Assembly (NCBI RefSeq): GCF_003943735.1 | Contig: NZ_RJMV01000002.1 | Span: forward strand, 199,315-263,314 | Direction of reading: 5' to 3' | DNA: 64,000 nucleotides | Source: Streptococcus sanguinis | Lineage (GTDB): Bacteria; Bacillota; Bacilli; Lactobacillales; Streptococcaceae | Part shown: piece by piece, positions 8,885 to 18,128 of the stretch | Numbering within the stretch: position 1 is the first letter of the stretch | Layout: each line of letters starts with the position of its first letter | Program-made: the position numbers and the translations under genes | Notes under the pieces: generated by a model | The model's database searches: none | What the model saw: the letters and a program-made list of their open reading frames with translations, nothing else | Told to the model about the DNA's origin: nothing

Positions 8885-10270
8885 ATGGCGAATCATAAAC
8901 TGTGGGGCGGACGTTTTGAAGCCTCTCTGGAAGGCTGGGTAGAAGAATTTGGTGCCAGCATTGGCTTTGACTATCGTCTGGCTCCTTATGATCTGCAAGG
9001 CAGCCTAGCCCATGTCAAAATGCTGGGGCAGACAGGAATCATTGCTCCAGAGGAAGCAGCTGTTATTCAGGCAGGTTTGGAAAAGCTGTTGGCACGTTAT
9101 GAGTCTGGAGAGCTTGAGTTTGATGTCCGTAATGAAGATATTCATATGAATATGGAGGCTCTTCTGACCGAGGAGATTGGGCCAGTGGCTGGTAAGCTTC
9201 ATACGGCTCGCTCTCGTAATGACCAGGTGGCGACAGATATGCACCTTTATCTCAAGGATCAGCTCGGTCAGATTGCGGATAAACTCTTGAATTTGCGTCA
9301 GGTGCTGCTGGACTTGGCTGAGGAGCATGTAGAGACAATCATGCCAGGCTATACCCATCTGCAGCATGCTCAGCCGATTAGCTTTGCCCATCATCTGCTG
9401 GCCTATTATCAGATGTTCAGCCGGGATAGTCAGCGCTTTGCCTTTAATCTGGAGCATACGGATTTGTCTCCTTTGGGAGCGGCGGCTCTGGCGGGGACAA
9501 CATTTCCGATTAACCGAGAGCTGACGGCTGATTTATTGGGCTTCAAAGGCATTTACCACAATTCTTTGGATGCGGTCAGTGATCGAGATTTTATCTTGGA
9601 GTTTCTATCTAACAGCAGCATGCTCATCATGCATCTGTCTCGTCTCTGCGAGGAGCTGATTAACTGGTGCAGCTATGAATATGGCTTTGTCAGTCTGTCA
9701 GACACCTTTAGTACAGGATCATCCATTATGCCGCAAAAGAAAAATCCGGACATGGCGGAGCTGATTCGGGGTAAGAGCGGCCGGGTCTATGGCCATCTCT
9801 TCAGTCTTCTGACGGTTATGAAATCCCTGCCCTTGGCCTATAATAAGGACCTGCAGGAAGACAAGGAAGGCATGTTCGATACAGTAGATACTATCCAAAA
9901 ATCGCTGGATATTATGGCGGGTATGCTGTCTAGTATGACAGTCAATAAGGAAAAAATGCTGGTTTCAACCCAGCAAGACTTCTCTAATGCTACAGAATTG
10001 GCTGACTATCTGGCCAAGAAAGGACTGCCTTTCCGGGAAGCCCATGAGATTGTCGGAAAGTTGGTGCTGGAATGCAGCAAGGCAGGCTATTATCTACAGG
10101 ATATTCCGCTGAGCCGCTATCAAGAAGTGTCATCACTGATTGAGGAAGACATTTATCAAGCGCTTGAGTCTCAGACCGCTGTACAAAAACGGGATTCCCT
10201 TGGCGGGACGGGATTTGCACAGATCCGTCAGGAGTTGGAAAGAGCGAAGAAACAGCTGGAAAAGGAATAA
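8885..10270 (+). CDS. argH: Argininosuccinate lyase
   Basis: This 461-residue member of the fumarase/aspartase superfamily cleaves argininosuccinate into arginine and fumarate. The signature loop [20 protein letters not shown] (about residues 279-298) holds the catalytic serine region. [13 protein letters not shown] and [14 protein letters not shown] are also characteristic. It is translated 14 bp after argG from a GAAAGGGG site and ends in a terminator, so argGH is a complete operon. Confidence 0.97.
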   Translation: MANHKLWGGRFEASLEGWVEEFGASIGFDYRLAPYDLQGSLAHVKMLGQTGIIAPEEAAVIQAGLEKLLARYESGELEFDVRNEDIHMNMEALLTEEIGPVAGKLHTARSRNDQVATDMHLYLKDQLGQIADKLLNLRQVLLDLAEEHVETIMPGYTHLQHAQPISFAHHLLAYYQMFSRDSQRFAFNLEHTDLSPLGAAALAGTTFPINRELTADLLGFKGIYHNSLDAVSDRDFILEFLSNSSMLIMHLSRLCEELINWCSYEYGFVSLSDTFSTGSSIMPQKKNPDMAELIRGKSGRVYGHLFSLLTVMKSLPLAYNKDLQEDKEGMFDTVDTIQKSLDIMAGMLSSMTVNKEKMLVSTQQDFSNATELADYLAKKGLPFREAHEIVGKLVLECSKAGYYLQDIPLSRYQEVSSLIEEDIYQALESQTAVQKRDSLGGTGFAQIRQELERAKKQLEKE

Positions 10271-10278
10271 GATATAGG

Positions 10279-10308
10279 GAACATCGCAAGGAAATTGCGG
10301 TGTTTTTT
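10279..10308 (+). terminator. Terminator of argGH
   Basis: AACATCGCAA and TTGCGGTGTT pair (one G-T) across a GGAAA loop, followed by TTTT. Confidence 0.88.
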
Positions 10309-10360
10309 AAGTGAATCGACCTTTTAAATATTTGCAAAAACAGCGTCATAGCGGCTCTTA

Positions 10361-10388
10361 TTGGCATTTTCGAAAAATATGGTATAAT
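10361..10388 (+). promoter_or_regulatory. rnpA-yidC promoter
   Basis: TTGGCA (10361-10366) and TATAAT (10383-10388) are spaced by 16 bp, about 30 bp before rnpA. Confidence 0.8.
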
Positions 10389-10418
10389 AGATATAATTTT
10401 GGTGGATGGAGTTGAGTT

Positions 10419-10778
10419 TTGAGAAAAAACTATCGCGTCAAGAGCGAAAAAGATTTTAATGCGATTTTTAAAAGAGGACAGAGTTTTGCTAATCGAAAAT
10501 TTGTCGTTTACATGTTAGAAAAAGAGCAAAAGCATTTTCGAGTTGGAATTTCCGTCAGTAAAAAGCTAGGGAATGCAGTAGTTCGTAATCGTATTAAAAG
10601 AAAAATCCGCCATGTCTTGATGCAGTATCAGAAACAGTTAGTCCAGGCAGACTTCGTAGTTATCGCTCGCAAAGGAGTGGAAGAGTTGGACTACCACCAA
10701 GTTGAACAAAATTTATTGCATGTATTAAAGATTGCTAAACTTTATCAGGAAGGATTCATTTGTGAAACAGAAAAGTAA
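10419..10778 (+). CDS. rnpA: Ribonuclease P protein component
   Basis: This 119-residue basic protein binds the RNase P RNA and helps mature the 5' ends of tRNAs. It has the expected FANRKFVVY and the RNA-binding RNR motif [18 protein letters not shown] at about residues 48-65. The start is a TTG preceded by GGTGGATGGAG. The 3' end overlaps yidC by 17 bp, a common rnpA-yidC arrangement. Here rpmH is not directly upstream but lies about 4 kb away at 14479. Confidence 0.95.
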   Translation: MRKNYRVKSEKDFNAIFKRGQSFANRKFVVYMLEKEQKHFRVGISVSKKLGNAVVRNRIKRKIRHVLMQYQKQLVQADFVVIARKGVEELDYHQVEQNLLHVLKIAKLYQEGFICETEK

Positions 10779-11577
10779 ATTAGGGATTTTGCTGGTTGCC
10801 TCGTTGCTCTTTCTTACAGCCTGCGGAACTAGTCAAGTAACGGCCGATTCACATGGCTTTTGGGAAAAGTTGGTCTATTTCTTTGCGGACACCATTCGTT
10901 TTCTATCCTTTGGTGGAAGCAAGGGGATTGGGATTATTCTCTTTACCTTGATTATCCGGACAGTTCTCCTGCCGGTCTTCCAATTCCAGACGACTTCTTC
11001 GCGCAAGCTGCAGGAAGTACAGCCGCATATCAAGCAGCTACAGGAAAAGTATCCTGGTAAGGATATGGAGAGCAGAACAGCCTTGGCTGAGGAAACTCAA
11101 AAACTCTACAAAGAAATGGGTGTCAATCCTTATGCCTCATTCATTCCGCTCTTTATCCAGATGCCGGTTCTCTTGGCTCTTTTTCAAGCCCTGACTCGGG
11201 TTGAATTTATGAAGACAGGTCACTTCCTCTGGCTCAATCTAGGAGCGACAGATCCGACCTTTATTCTTCCGCTGTTGGCGGCTCTCTTCACTTTCTTCAG
11301 TACATGGCTTTCAAACAAGGCCTTGCCTGAGAGAAATGGCGGGATGACAGTCATGATGTACCTAATGCCAGTGATGATTTTCTTTTTTGCCCTTTATGCA
11401 GCGAGCGGGGTAGCCCTCTACTGGGCGGTCTCAAATGCTTATCAGGTGGTTCAGACCTTACTGCTGAGCAATCCTTTTAAAATCATTGCTGAGCGGGAAG
11501 ACAAGGAACGGTCAGAGCGTCAATTGGAACAGAAAAAGAAACGTGCCCTGAAAAAAGCACAGAAAAAGAAAAAGTAA
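10762..11577 (+). CDS. yidC: YidC/OxaA membrane protein insertase (lipoprotein form)
   Basis: This 271-residue insertase of the YidC1/SpoIIIJ type inserts and folds membrane proteins, alone or with SecYEG. A signal peptide ends in the lipobox LTAC (Cys about residue 22). The 60KD_IMP domain follows with five membrane segments, including [16 protein letters not shown], and [19 protein letters not shown]. The C-terminus is very basic ([14 protein letters not shown]), as in streptococcal YidC proteins that contact the ribosome. GTG at 10762 is the start, with AAGGA inside rnpA. khpB follows 21 bp later. Confidence 0.95.
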   Translation: MKQKSKLGILLVASLLFLTACGTSQVTADSHGFWEKLVYFFADTIRFLSFGGSKGIGIILFTLIIRTVLLPVFQFQTTSSRKLQEVQPHIKQLQEKYPGKDMESRTALAEETQKLYKEMGVNPYASFIPLFIQMPVLLALFQALTRVEFMKTGHFLWLNLGATDPTFILPLLAALFTFFSTWLSNKALPERNGGMTVMMYLMPVMIFFFALYAASGVALYWAVSNAYQVVQTLLLSNPFKIIAEREDKERSERQLEQKKKRALKKAQKKKK

Positions 11578-11598
11578 GTAAGAAGGAGGACTCTTGCA

Positions 11599-12624
11599 AT
11601 GGTTATTTTTACAGGAGCAAGTGTTGAAGAAGCCATTCAAAATGGTTTGAAAACGTTGGATATTCCACGTATGAGAGCGCATATCACTGTTATTTCACGT
11701 GAGAAAAAAGGCTTTTTAGGCTTGTTTGGCAAAAAGCCAGCTCAGGTGGATGTCGAGCCGATTGCTGAGACGACAGTTGTCAAGGCCAATCAAAAGGCTG
11801 TAAAAGGTGTTCCCGAAGAGATTAATGCTCAGAATGAGCCTGTGCAGTCTGTCAGTGAAGCGACGGTTGATTTGGGCCGTGTGGTAGCTGCCATCAAGAA
11901 GGTCGAAGGCGAAGGCGAAGTTATCTCAGATGAGGTCAAGGCTGAAATTCTCAAAAATGACAAGCAAGCCAATACAATTTTAGAAGAGACTGGCACTATT
12001 GATCTTCTCAAGACCAACCAAGCTATTGATGAGTCAATTGCTCAAGCAGAAGAGGGCGATAGCAAGGTTATCTCTTTTGAACAAGCAGCTAAAGACAAGG
12101 CTGAGCCGACAGAAACAGAAGAAAGCTCTTTTGCTGATTTAGGCATCCAAGTCGAAGCAGACTATGATATTGAAGAAGTAGTTGAAAACGTAACGGACTA
12201 CGTTCAGAAAATCGTTGATGAGATGGATGTTGAAGCGGGCATTTCCAGCAGTCACAACCGCCGAACTATCAACATGCAGATTGATACCAATGAACCGGGG
12301 CGCGTGATTGGCTACCACGGAAAAGTCTTGAAAGCTCTGCAGCTCTTGGCGCAAAACTATCTTTATAACCAATATTCTAAGAGCTTCTACATTTCCATTA
12401 ATGTCAATGATTATGTTGAGCATCGAGCTGAAGTGCTGCAAAGCTATGCGCAGAAACTGGCTCAGCGGGCTTTGGAAGACCGACGCGGTCAGCACACAGA
12501 CCCTATGTCTAACAGCGAGCGCAAAATTATCCACCGCATCATCTCTCGCATCGATGGCGTGACTAGCTATTCCGAAGGCGACGAGCCAAACCGCTATGTC
12601 GTTGTGGATATTGACAGCGAATAA
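11599..12624 (+). CDS. khpB: RNA-binding protein KhpB (Jag/EloR)
   Basis: This 341-residue protein has the three-part KhpB layout: a Jag-N domain (residues 1-52, with EKKGFLGLFGKKPAQV), a long acidic linker (about 53-190), a KH-II domain (about 195-270, with GRVIGYHGKVLKALQ) and an R3H domain (about 275-341, with DPMSNSERKIIHR). With KhpA it binds RNA and controls cell elongation and peptidoglycan synthesis in pneumococcus; this is family knowledge. It lies 21 bp after yidC, as usual, and ends at a terminator. Confidence 0.94.
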   Translation: MVIFTGASVEEAIQNGLKTLDIPRMRAHITVISREKKGFLGLFGKKPAQVDVEPIAETTVVKANQKAVKGVPEEINAQNEPVQSVSEATVDLGRVVAAIKKVEGEGEVISDEVKAEILKNDKQANTILEETGTIDLLKTNQAIDESIAQAEEGDSKVISFEQAAKDKAEPTETEESSFADLGIQVEADYDIEEVVENVTDYVQKIVDEMDVEAGISSSHNRRTINMQIDTNEPGRVIGYHGKVLKALQLLAQNYLYNQYSKSFYISINVNDYVEHRAEVLQSYAQKLAQRALEDRRGQHTDPMSNSERKIIHRIISRIDGVTSYSEGDEPNRYVVVDIDSE

Positions 12625-12630
12625 AAAGAA

Positions 12631-12655
12631 AGCCAGCAGAGATGCTGGTTTTTGT
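12631..12655 (+). terminator. Terminator of rnpA-yidC-khpB
   Basis: AGCCAGCA and TGCTGGTT pair across a GAGA loop and are followed by TTT. Confidence 0.88.
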
Positions 12656-12679
12656 AGTAATAAACCAGGAGAAAGAATT

Positions 12680-13690
12680 ATGAAGAAGAGAGTTTTTCTA
12701 ATTATTTTAGGATTAGCATTACTTGCTGCCTGTGGTCAAAATAAAATAAAGAATCAGGAGAATACTCCTGATTCGAGTAAGAGTGCATTGGACAAAAAGC
12801 AAAAGAGCTCTTCGATTTCAGTAGAACAAGATGAAAAATTATATGCTTCGACTTTGTATAAATTAACAAAAGATACTTCTGAAGGCCGTGCGCAGATATA
12901 CACATTCTATGATATTGATAAAAATGGGACGAATGAATTAATCACAGGACATCATTCTGACGGGGCTTATTATTTAGCGGCTATTTATTATTTGAATCAA
13001 GGAACATCAACTTATTTAGCTCAATCAAAAGTAGCCTCAGCAGGTGGAAGTCGAGAAAGCGCCACAATATATGCAGATGGAACAGTCTTTTATGCTCAAT
13101 GGCATTCTCTAAGTCCTGATGCTAAGGGTTATCTTTATCAATTGAGATCTGATAATAGTGGTATAGATGTGCTAAAAGAAGCAGATTTTCAAATAGCAGG
13201 TGTAGATTCAAATTCTGAAAAAAGCGTAGATTCAGTTTTTGGGTTAGCTTCTAAAAAAGAAATTGATTTAGCTTCGTTGACTTGGAAAGATATTGAATCT
13301 TATCAATCAAAAAGCTCCGTAGGAGCAGAGGACAATCCAGAAATTTCAACTCAAATGGATTTATCAAGCATTCAAAACGGTGATTTCTCAAGTATTGAAG
13401 GTACGTGGAAAAATGGAAATGGAGAAGAGTTGGCCTTTGATAAAAATGGTTTGGTGACTAATGGGCTAAAATTAGGAAATCAGTTTAAAATAGTCAACTC
13501 CTATTTAGAGGGTGGCGTATCCTATGGTGGTCCGGGTGCAGCGATATTATTTATTCCTGCTGGTGTAGATATGTCTATGACTTTAGATAATCAAAAAATA
13601 ATGGATGCTTCTAATCGTAAGAGGGACAGGATTCTTATTACGCAAAGTGTTAACGTTAATAACTCAGAAGTATTCTATTATAAAGAGTAA
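12680..13690 (+). CDS. DUF6287-type lipoprotein
   Basis: This 336-residue putative lipoprotein has a signal peptide with the lipobox LLAAC (Cys about residue 20), then a charged Ser/Lys-rich linker. A middle domain with tracts such as YDIDKNGTNELITGHHSDG resembles an EF-hand-like or FG-GAP-like loop. The C-terminal domain (about residues 230-336) has SIQNGDFSSIEGTW and ends RILITQSVNVNNSEVFYYKE. The C-terminal domain is shared with the broken gene at 6860-7495, so the two are paralogues. The start is ATG 12680 with AGGAGAAAG. The frame opens upstream but overlaps khpB and lacks a ribosome site there. Molecular function is unknown. Confidence 0.8.
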   Translation: MKKRVFLIILGLALLAACGQNKIKNQENTPDSSKSALDKKQKSSSISVEQDEKLYASTLYKLTKDTSEGRAQIYTFYDIDKNGTNELITGHHSDGAYYLAAIYYLNQGTSTYLAQSKVASAGGSRESATIYADGTVFYAQWHSLSPDAKGYLYQLRSDNSGIDVLKEADFQIAGVDSNSEKSVDSVFGLASKKEIDLASLTWKDIESYQSKSSVGAEDNPEISTQMDLSSIQNGDFSSIEGTWKNGNGEELAFDKNGLVTNGLKLGNQFKIVNSYLEGGVSYGGPGAAILFIPAGVDMSMTLDNQKIMDASNRKRDRILITQSVNVNNSEVFYYKE

Positions 13691-13707
13691 AAAAGAAAGG
13701 ATTTTTC

Positions 13708-14340
13708 ATGTCACTTTTTCCAGCTATTGAAAGTTATCTGCCTCATCAAGGGGCTAAGTATATATCTCCAGACAAGGCGGGGCAGCTGCGTGAGTCTATG
13801 TTGGAGTTGAGAGCTAAAGGCCAGGCGGCACGCAAGGAATTTGCTGACTTGGTCAAGGATTTTCAGAGCTTCTATCCTAAGCTGACCTTGGAGCGAACCA
13901 GCCAGTGGATGAATCAAGCGCAGATACTGCGGCCCCATTTTTGGAATTATCTTAAAGGTTATGGGGAAATCACTGAGCCAATGTTTGCTCTGCGCTTGTA
14001 TGGAACTGCAGAAGATTTCGGAGTGTCGCTGGAGGTGAGCTTCATGGAGCGCAAGAAAGATGAGCACAGCCTCAGCAAGCAAAATCGGGTCTTGGAGTTG
14101 CCCATTCAGTCGCCAGCTTATTATTTTGCTCAGATAGATGGTGTGAGTCAGCGTTTTGAAGGAACAGAGGAAAATCGCCAGTTCCTTACTCAGCAGCTAG
14201 CGGCCGGTCAAGTTCGTAAGGTCTTGGTCAAATACGATGTTTCCCTTTCTCAGGCTGCTTCAAGAGAGCAGGTGCTGTCTCAGCTGCAGGAGGCCATGAC
14301 AGCTTTGATTCCCTTTTATGAAGCGACTCGGACTTTATGA
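13708..14340 (+). CDS. Conserved hypothetical cytoplasmic protein
   Basis: This 210-residue soluble protein has no signal peptide, membrane helix or motif I can assign. It starts at ATG 13708 behind GAAAGGA, 17 bp after the lipoprotein gene. The N-terminal third is helical and charged; the centre alternates aromatic and basic residues (QILRPHFWNYLKGYGEIT); the C-terminus again looks helical. A nuclease-type fold is conceivable but there is no catalytic motif to support it. Codon use and the good ribosome site indicate a real gene. Function is unknown. Confidence 0.7.
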   Translation: MSLFPAIESYLPHQGAKYISPDKAGQLRESMLELRAKGQAARKEFADLVKDFQSFYPKLTLERTSQWMNQAQILRPHFWNYLKGYGEITEPMFALRLYGTAEDFGVSLEVSFMERKKDEHSLSKQNRVLELPIQSPAYYFAQIDGVSQRFEGTEENRQFLTQQLAAGQVRKVLVKYDVSLSQAASREQVLSQLQEAMTALIPFYEATRTL

Positions 14341-14375
14341 TTACGTTTACAAAGAGAAAGTTATTTAAGTAAGTA

Positions 14376-14404
14376 TTGACAAAAGCCCCAGAATCATATA
14401 GAAT
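14376..14404 (+). promoter_or_regulatory. rpmH promoter
   Basis: TTGACA (14376-14381) and TAGAAT (14399-14404) are spaced by 17 bp, with a 74-nt leader to rpmH. Confidence 0.88.
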
Positions 14405-14478
14405 AATAAAGTATGTTTAGTAACTGATCACAACTAGCCGGCTAAACGAATACAAGAATCTAAGAGGAGGTATTCATC

Positions 14479-14613
14479 GTGAAACGTACTTATCAACCAA
14501 GTAAAATCCGTCGTGCGCGTAAACATGGTTTCCGCCACCGTATGTCAACTAAAAACGGTCGTCGTGTATTGGCAGCTCGCCGTCGTAAAGGACGCAAAGT
14601 TTTGGCTGCTTAA
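14479..14613 (+). CDS. rpmH: Large-subunit ribosomal protein bL34
   Basis: This 44-residue, strongly basic protein starts at GTG 14479 with an AGAGGAGG site. It reads [20 protein letters not shown] at the start and ends in [11 protein letters not shown], the invariant bL34 pattern. It is complete at both ends. It is a monocistronic unit with its own promoter and terminator and is separated from rnpA, to which it is often adjacent in other bacteria. Confidence 0.97.
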   Translation: MKRTYQPSKIRRARKHGFRHRMSTKNGRRVLAARRRKGRKVLAA

Positions 14614-14631
14614 TCCAAACGATTTATCAAG

Positions 14632-14666
14632 AAACCAGCGGAGACTCGAGACCGCTGGTTTTTTGT
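14632..14666 (+). terminator. Terminator of rpmH
   Basis: AAACCAGCGG pairs perfectly with CCGCTGGTTT, followed by TTTT. Confidence 0.93.
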
Positions 14667-14673
14667 GTTAAAT

Positions 14674-15279
14674 TTACGGGTAAAAGTCGATAGACTGGCA
14701 GGAAAGTTCCTCTTTTTGTCCAGTGTCTTTATTTATGACCTCCACATACCAGTCTCCTTTGTGGCTATATAGTTTGATAAATTGAACCTGAAGAGACTGC
14801 TGCTCATACTTAATTGGAAAAAATTCTTCCTGCCTGTGCAATAAAATATCAAGAATGATTCGCAACTGAGAGTTGTTGATTGTCTTTCTGACTTCTGGTT
14901 GAAGGATTTTCTCAATTTTTGTGATCTTGCTTAACTGCTGTTCTGAAATCGAGTTTTCAAATTTTTCTTTTAATTTTTGCAGGTCAATATCAAAAGGACA
15001 CATATTGTAGTTTTCCAGAGTCAGCATGGAAAAATACAAGGCAGAAATTTCATCTATGGAGAAAATAATAGGAGATAACAAGTCGTTGCTAAGAATTTTA
15101 TAACTGCCATTCCGACCTAAGTCAGAATAAATTGGAATTCCCAGCGTTTCAAGGCTGGCAATATCACGAAGGGCAGTGCTTTTTGAAATGTGATATCGAT
15201 TCATAATATCTTTTAGATTGAATTGTCTTTTCTTATTGAGGAAAATAAGCATATCGTTAATTCTTTGAGATTTATTCAT
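14674..15279 (-). CDS. YafY/DeoR-like HTH transcriptional regulator
   Basis: This 201-residue protein has an N-terminal winged helix-turn-helix (about residues 1-60) with FNLKDIMNRYHISKSTALRD followed by a wing ending GRNGSYKIL, as in HTH_11/WYL-type regulators. The remaining 140 residues may be a short sensor domain. The usual WYL proteins are about 300 residues, so this is a short form. The start is the ATG at 15279 with GGAG at a good distance; upstream ATG codons lack one. It is divergent from the flavoprotein gene at 15370 and is likely its regulator. Confidence 0.75.
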   Translation of the reverse strand: MNKSQRINDMLIFLNKKRQFNLKDIMNRYHISKSTALRDIASLETLGIPIYSDLGRNGSYKILSNDLLSPIIFSIDEISALYFSMLTLENYNMCPFDIDLQKLKEKFENSISEQQLSKITKIEKILQPEVRKTINNSQLRIILDILLHRQEEFFPIKYEQQSLQVQFIKLYSHKGDWYVEVINKDTGQKEELSCQSIDFYP

Positions 15280-15369
15280 GCTAAACTCCATATTTTTATT
15301 AAATGGTTTCAAATAATGATACCTTTTTATATTATACTAGTTTTAGAAAAAATAATAAAGGAGTCAAAT

Positions 15370-15780
15370 ATGAATCAATATTTTAAGGCCTTATTGGCAG
15401 AACAGACAGAAATGGCCCTAGCTACTTCTGTAAAGGATATCCCAAATGTAAGAATTGTAAATTTTTACTATGATGAGGAGACAAAGAAATTGTTCTTTAT
15501 CTCATTTAAAAATAGTCATAAAATCCAAGAGCTGGCAATCAATAATCGTATTGCTCTTACAACAGTCCCGAAAGGTGATGGGAGGTATATCCGGATTCAA
15601 GGAAGAGTCAAAGAAAGTCAGCTTTCTATTGAGGATATAAGAAGCGTTTTTGTCCAGAAGTATCCTTATTATCAAGATATTATTGAGCAACACAAAAACT
15701 CTTTGCAACTTTTTGAGGTCTCTTTTTCTGATGCTTTCTTAGTCTTAGATAATAATCAAGTTGAGAAAATTAAACTATAA
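15370..15780 (+). CDS. Pyridoxamine 5'-phosphate oxidase-like flavoprotein
   Basis: This 136-residue protein has the split-barrel FMN-binding pattern: an N-terminal segment with ALATSVKDIPNVRIVNFYYD, a middle ISFKNSHKIQEL, and a basic GDGRYIRIQGRV. Small proteins of this type bind FMN, F420 or related cofactors; the substrate is unknown. The start is ATG 15370 with AAGGAG immediately upstream; earlier in-frame starts lie in the regulator/promoter region. It is 12 bp from tag, suggesting co-transcription, and divergent from a WYL-like regulator. Confidence 0.8.
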   Translation: MNQYFKALLAEQTEMALATSVKDIPNVRIVNFYYDEETKKLFFISFKNSHKIQELAINNRIALTTVPKGDGRYIRIQGRVKESQLSIEDIRSVFVQKYPYYQDIIEQHKNSLQLFEVSFSDAFLVLDNNQVEKIKL

Positions 15781-15791
15781 GGAGAAAATAG

Positions 15792-16352
15792 ATGGTTGAG
15801 GTAAAAAGGTGCGATTGGGCTGAAAATAGTGAGCTTGAGAGAAATTATCATGACCATGACTGGGGGCGACCTGTGCATGACGAGCATAAACTCTTTAAAA
15901 TGTTGATTTTGGAAGGTCAGCAGGCGGGCTTGAGCTGGCAAACTATTTTGTCAAAAATGGATGCTATGACAGAGGCTTATGAAAACTTCAATCCTGAAAT
16001 ACTCTCCAACTATGACGAGCAGAAGATTGAAGAATTGCTTAGTGATCAAAGAGTGATACGAAATAAGCTGAAAATAAAGGCAGTTATAAAAAATGCTAAA
16101 GCCTATTTAAAACTAAAAGAAGAATATGGTAGTTTGGATTCTTATATTTGGTCTTTTGTAAAGAATGGACCGATTGTCAATTCATGGTCTAGTATTGAAG
16201 AGGTGCCCGCTCGAACGGATCTATCCGATAAAATTAGTAAAGAACTCAAAAAGAAAGGTTTTTCTTTTGTTGGTTCTACGACTGTATATGCCTTTATGCA
16301 GTCCATTGGCATGGTCAATGATCATTTGCTGACCTGTGATTTGAGAATATAA
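15792..16352 (+). CDS. tag: DNA-3-methyladenine glycosylase I
   Basis: This 186-residue base-excision repair enzyme removes 3-methyladenine from alkylated DNA. Family landmarks are present: CDWAENSELERNYHDHDWG at the N-terminus with a conserved Cys and His, LEGQQAGLSWQTIL, FVGSTTVYAFMQSIGMVNDH, and the closing H-x3-C (HLLTC) that completes the zinc site. Length is normal. The ATG follows AAGGAGAAAATAG. It is the second gene after the flavoprotein. Confidence 0.93.
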   Translation: MVEVKRCDWAENSELERNYHDHDWGRPVHDEHKLFKMLILEGQQAGLSWQTILSKMDAMTEAYENFNPEILSNYDEQKIEELLSDQRVIRNKLKIKAVIKNAKAYLKLKEEYGSLDSYIWSFVKNGPIVNSWSSIEEVPARTDLSDKISKELKKKGFSFVGSTTVYAFMQSIGMVNDHLLTCDLRI

Positions 16353-16425
16353 TTTTTTTCCTTTGAATGAGAAAGGTGAGCGGTCTATTATCGAACACCG
16401 GTAAATGATGTAAAAAAGGAGAATA

Positions 16426-16462
16426 AAACCAGAAAGAAATTGATTTTCTTTCTGGTTTTTTG
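16426..16462. terminator. Bidirectional terminator between tag and the membrane-protein operon
   Basis: AAAACCAGAAAGAAA pairs with TTTCTTTCTGGTTTT around a short loop. T-tracts are present on both strands, serving tag (+) and the convergent gene at 16484 (-). Confidence 0.9.
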
Positions 16463-16483
16463 TGTATAGTTAAGTACAGTTGC

Positions 16484-17899
16484 TTATTTTGCTACTGGTA
16501 AAAGTATTGGATACAGATAGCAGAGTAAGGTAAAGCTTATCAGGGCGTAAAAGATACCGATGCGGATAGCTTGGATAGGTTTATAGAAACGAATCAGGGT
16601 CAGTAGGCACCAGACTAAGAGAACTAGGATGAACCAAGCCGAAATCAAGCGCAGCGGTGTTGGTCCGTAAAGGTAGATATAGATGCCAAATAATTTCCAG
16701 CCAGCTAGCAAGGCCAGCAGACCCGTAAAGATAAAGAGAATAGTAGCTGCGGATCGTGTCCCTTTCTGGTCCCAGAGCGGTTTTTTGGCAATCAGATAGA
16801 AGACGCCTAGGACTGCAAAGTTAAGGATAGAGACCCGAACCAGCTGCCAGAAACCAGCTACGGCAACAGTCGAAGCATTCTGGGGAGAAATAGACTGAGC
16901 TACTGTTCCGGCGCTTAGGAGCTGACCGAGCTCACCCAGACCCGTCAGGAAAAAGAGCGCATAGGTCAAGCAGAGGCTGCCGATGATAATGTAGGCTGCG
17001 AAAGCGGGTGCTACTCGCAAAGGGCGGATACTTGCTTGGAATTTTTTGTAGCTAAGTTTAGTATCTTTTTTGCCTAACAGACTGCCGGCTAGGAGGCCAT
17101 ACAAGTAGAGACTGACAGGAACAGCCAGGAAGGCCTTGAAGAGAATCATGCTGCTATCAAGACTTGAAAAGAGGGAGTCAAGTAGATTCTCAATAATATC
17201 AGCGGTATTGCTGAAGAAGGAGGCAAAGCTGTCTGAAACCTGACTTAGCTGGGACCAGACAAAGTAGACCAAGATTCCTGCTACAAAGAAGCTGCTGACA
17301 ATAATCGCGAGCTGTTGGGATTTCTTTGAAGATAGACTATCAGAGCAGTCGGAAGAGTCCTGCTGCTTGCCTTCTATAAAGACTAGAATAGCAGCAATGA
17401 AATTTTTAAAGGGCAGGATACAGAAGACTTGAATGGCATCAAACCAGACCAGGATACCCAAACGCCCCTGGCTTAACCAGCCGGTGCGGGACAGAATATA
17501 GAAAGCGAATGAGATGTGGATGGCTAGAAATTGAAACAATTCTAGCTGACGATGAAGCCCCCAGAGACTTAAAGCCAGAGCTTGAGCTAGCGTCATGATC
17601 AGAAAGCTTCTAGCCTCTAATCTGCTGCCAAGATTTTTTATCTGCAGTGATGGATAGGCCAATTTCCTGATTAGGGCTTCGCTTAGCAATATAAGACCAA
17701 TTGCAAAAGGGAAAAAGGATGCAGTTTGATAATTAAAAAATACTGCAGAGTAAAAGTAGGTTAAAAGATAGAGGATTAGATAGCTGATTTTAAAGAATCG
17801 CAGTTGCTTATCCTCTAGGCCTGTGAAGATGGTCTGTCGTTCTGCTTCTGCGGGCAGACAAGGCTGGACATTCATCTGCTCTTGTGCTGGATATTCCAT
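16484..17899 (-). CDS. DUF4153/DUF4173-like polytopic membrane protein
   Basis: This 471-residue protein has about 11-12 hydrophobic segments through most of its length, after a short cytoplasmic N-terminus of about 35 residues. A hydrophilic, Ser-rich loop lies at about residues 188-205. Near the C-terminus, LYGPTPLRLISAWFILVLL resembles the conserved YGLTxLR region of DUF4153/DUF4173 proteins. It starts 2 bp downstream of the HTH gene stop, with AGGAGGAG overlapping that gene's end, so the genes are translationally linked. Function is unknown; the neighbouring regulator and DUF2975 protein suggest one envelope-related module. Confidence 0.7.
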   Translation of the reverse strand: MEYPAQEQMNVQPCLPAEAERQTIFTGLEDKQLRFFKISYLILYLLTYFYSAVFFNYQTASFFPFAIGLILLSEALIRKLAYPSLQIKNLGSRLEARSFLIMTLAQALALSLWGLHRQLELFQFLAIHISFAFYILSRTGWLSQGRLGILVWFDAIQVFCILPFKNFIAAILVFIEGKQQDSSDCSDSLSSKKSQQLAIIVSSFFVAGILVYFVWSQLSQVSDSFASFFSNTADIIENLLDSLFSSLDSSMILFKAFLAVPVSLYLYGLLAGSLLGKKDTKLSYKKFQASIRPLRVAPAFAAYIIIGSLCLTYALFFLTGLGELGQLLSAGTVAQSISPQNASTVAVAGFWQLVRVSILNFAVLGVFYLIAKKPLWDQKGTRSAATILFIFTGLLALLAGWKLFGIYIYLYGPTPLRLISAWFILVLLVWCLLTLIRFYKPIQAIRIGIFYALISFTLLCYLYPILLPVAK

Positions 17900-17901
17900 A
17901 A

Positions 17902-18120
17902 TTATTTCTCCTCCTCATCGTCAGGGATATACTCCAAAATGTCGCCAGGCTGGCAGTCTAGTTCACGGCAGAGAGCGTTGAGTGTTGAAAAGCGGACGGC
18001 CTTGGCTCGATTATTTTTTAGGATAGATAGATTGGCTGGTGTTAGGTCAATCAGCTCTGCTAAACGGCCAGCACTGATGCGCTTTTGCGCCATGACAAGG
18101 TCTAAATTTATCTGAATCAT
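17902..18120 (-). CDS. Small Cro/C1-type (YozG-like) regulator
   Basis: This 72-residue protein is essentially a single helix-turn-helix: LVMAQKRISAGRLAELIDLT followed by the recognition helix PANLSILKN and the LNALCRELDCQPGDILEY tail typical of YozG-like regulators. AGGAGG precedes the ATG. It is sandwiched between a DUF2975 membrane protein (8-bp gap) and a large membrane protein (2-bp gap). DUF2975 plus YozG-type HTH pairs are common, so the HTH probably controls this operon. Confidence 0.9.
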   Translation of the reverse strand: MIQINLDLVMAQKRISAGRLAELIDLTPANLSILKNNRAKAVRFSTLNALCRELDCQPGDILEYIPDDEEEK

Positions 18121-18128
18121 AAGACCTC

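Noticed and set aside
9005-9457. Minus-strand 150-codon ORF opposite argH
   Set aside because: It is antisense to argH and has neither a ribosome site nor a promoter.
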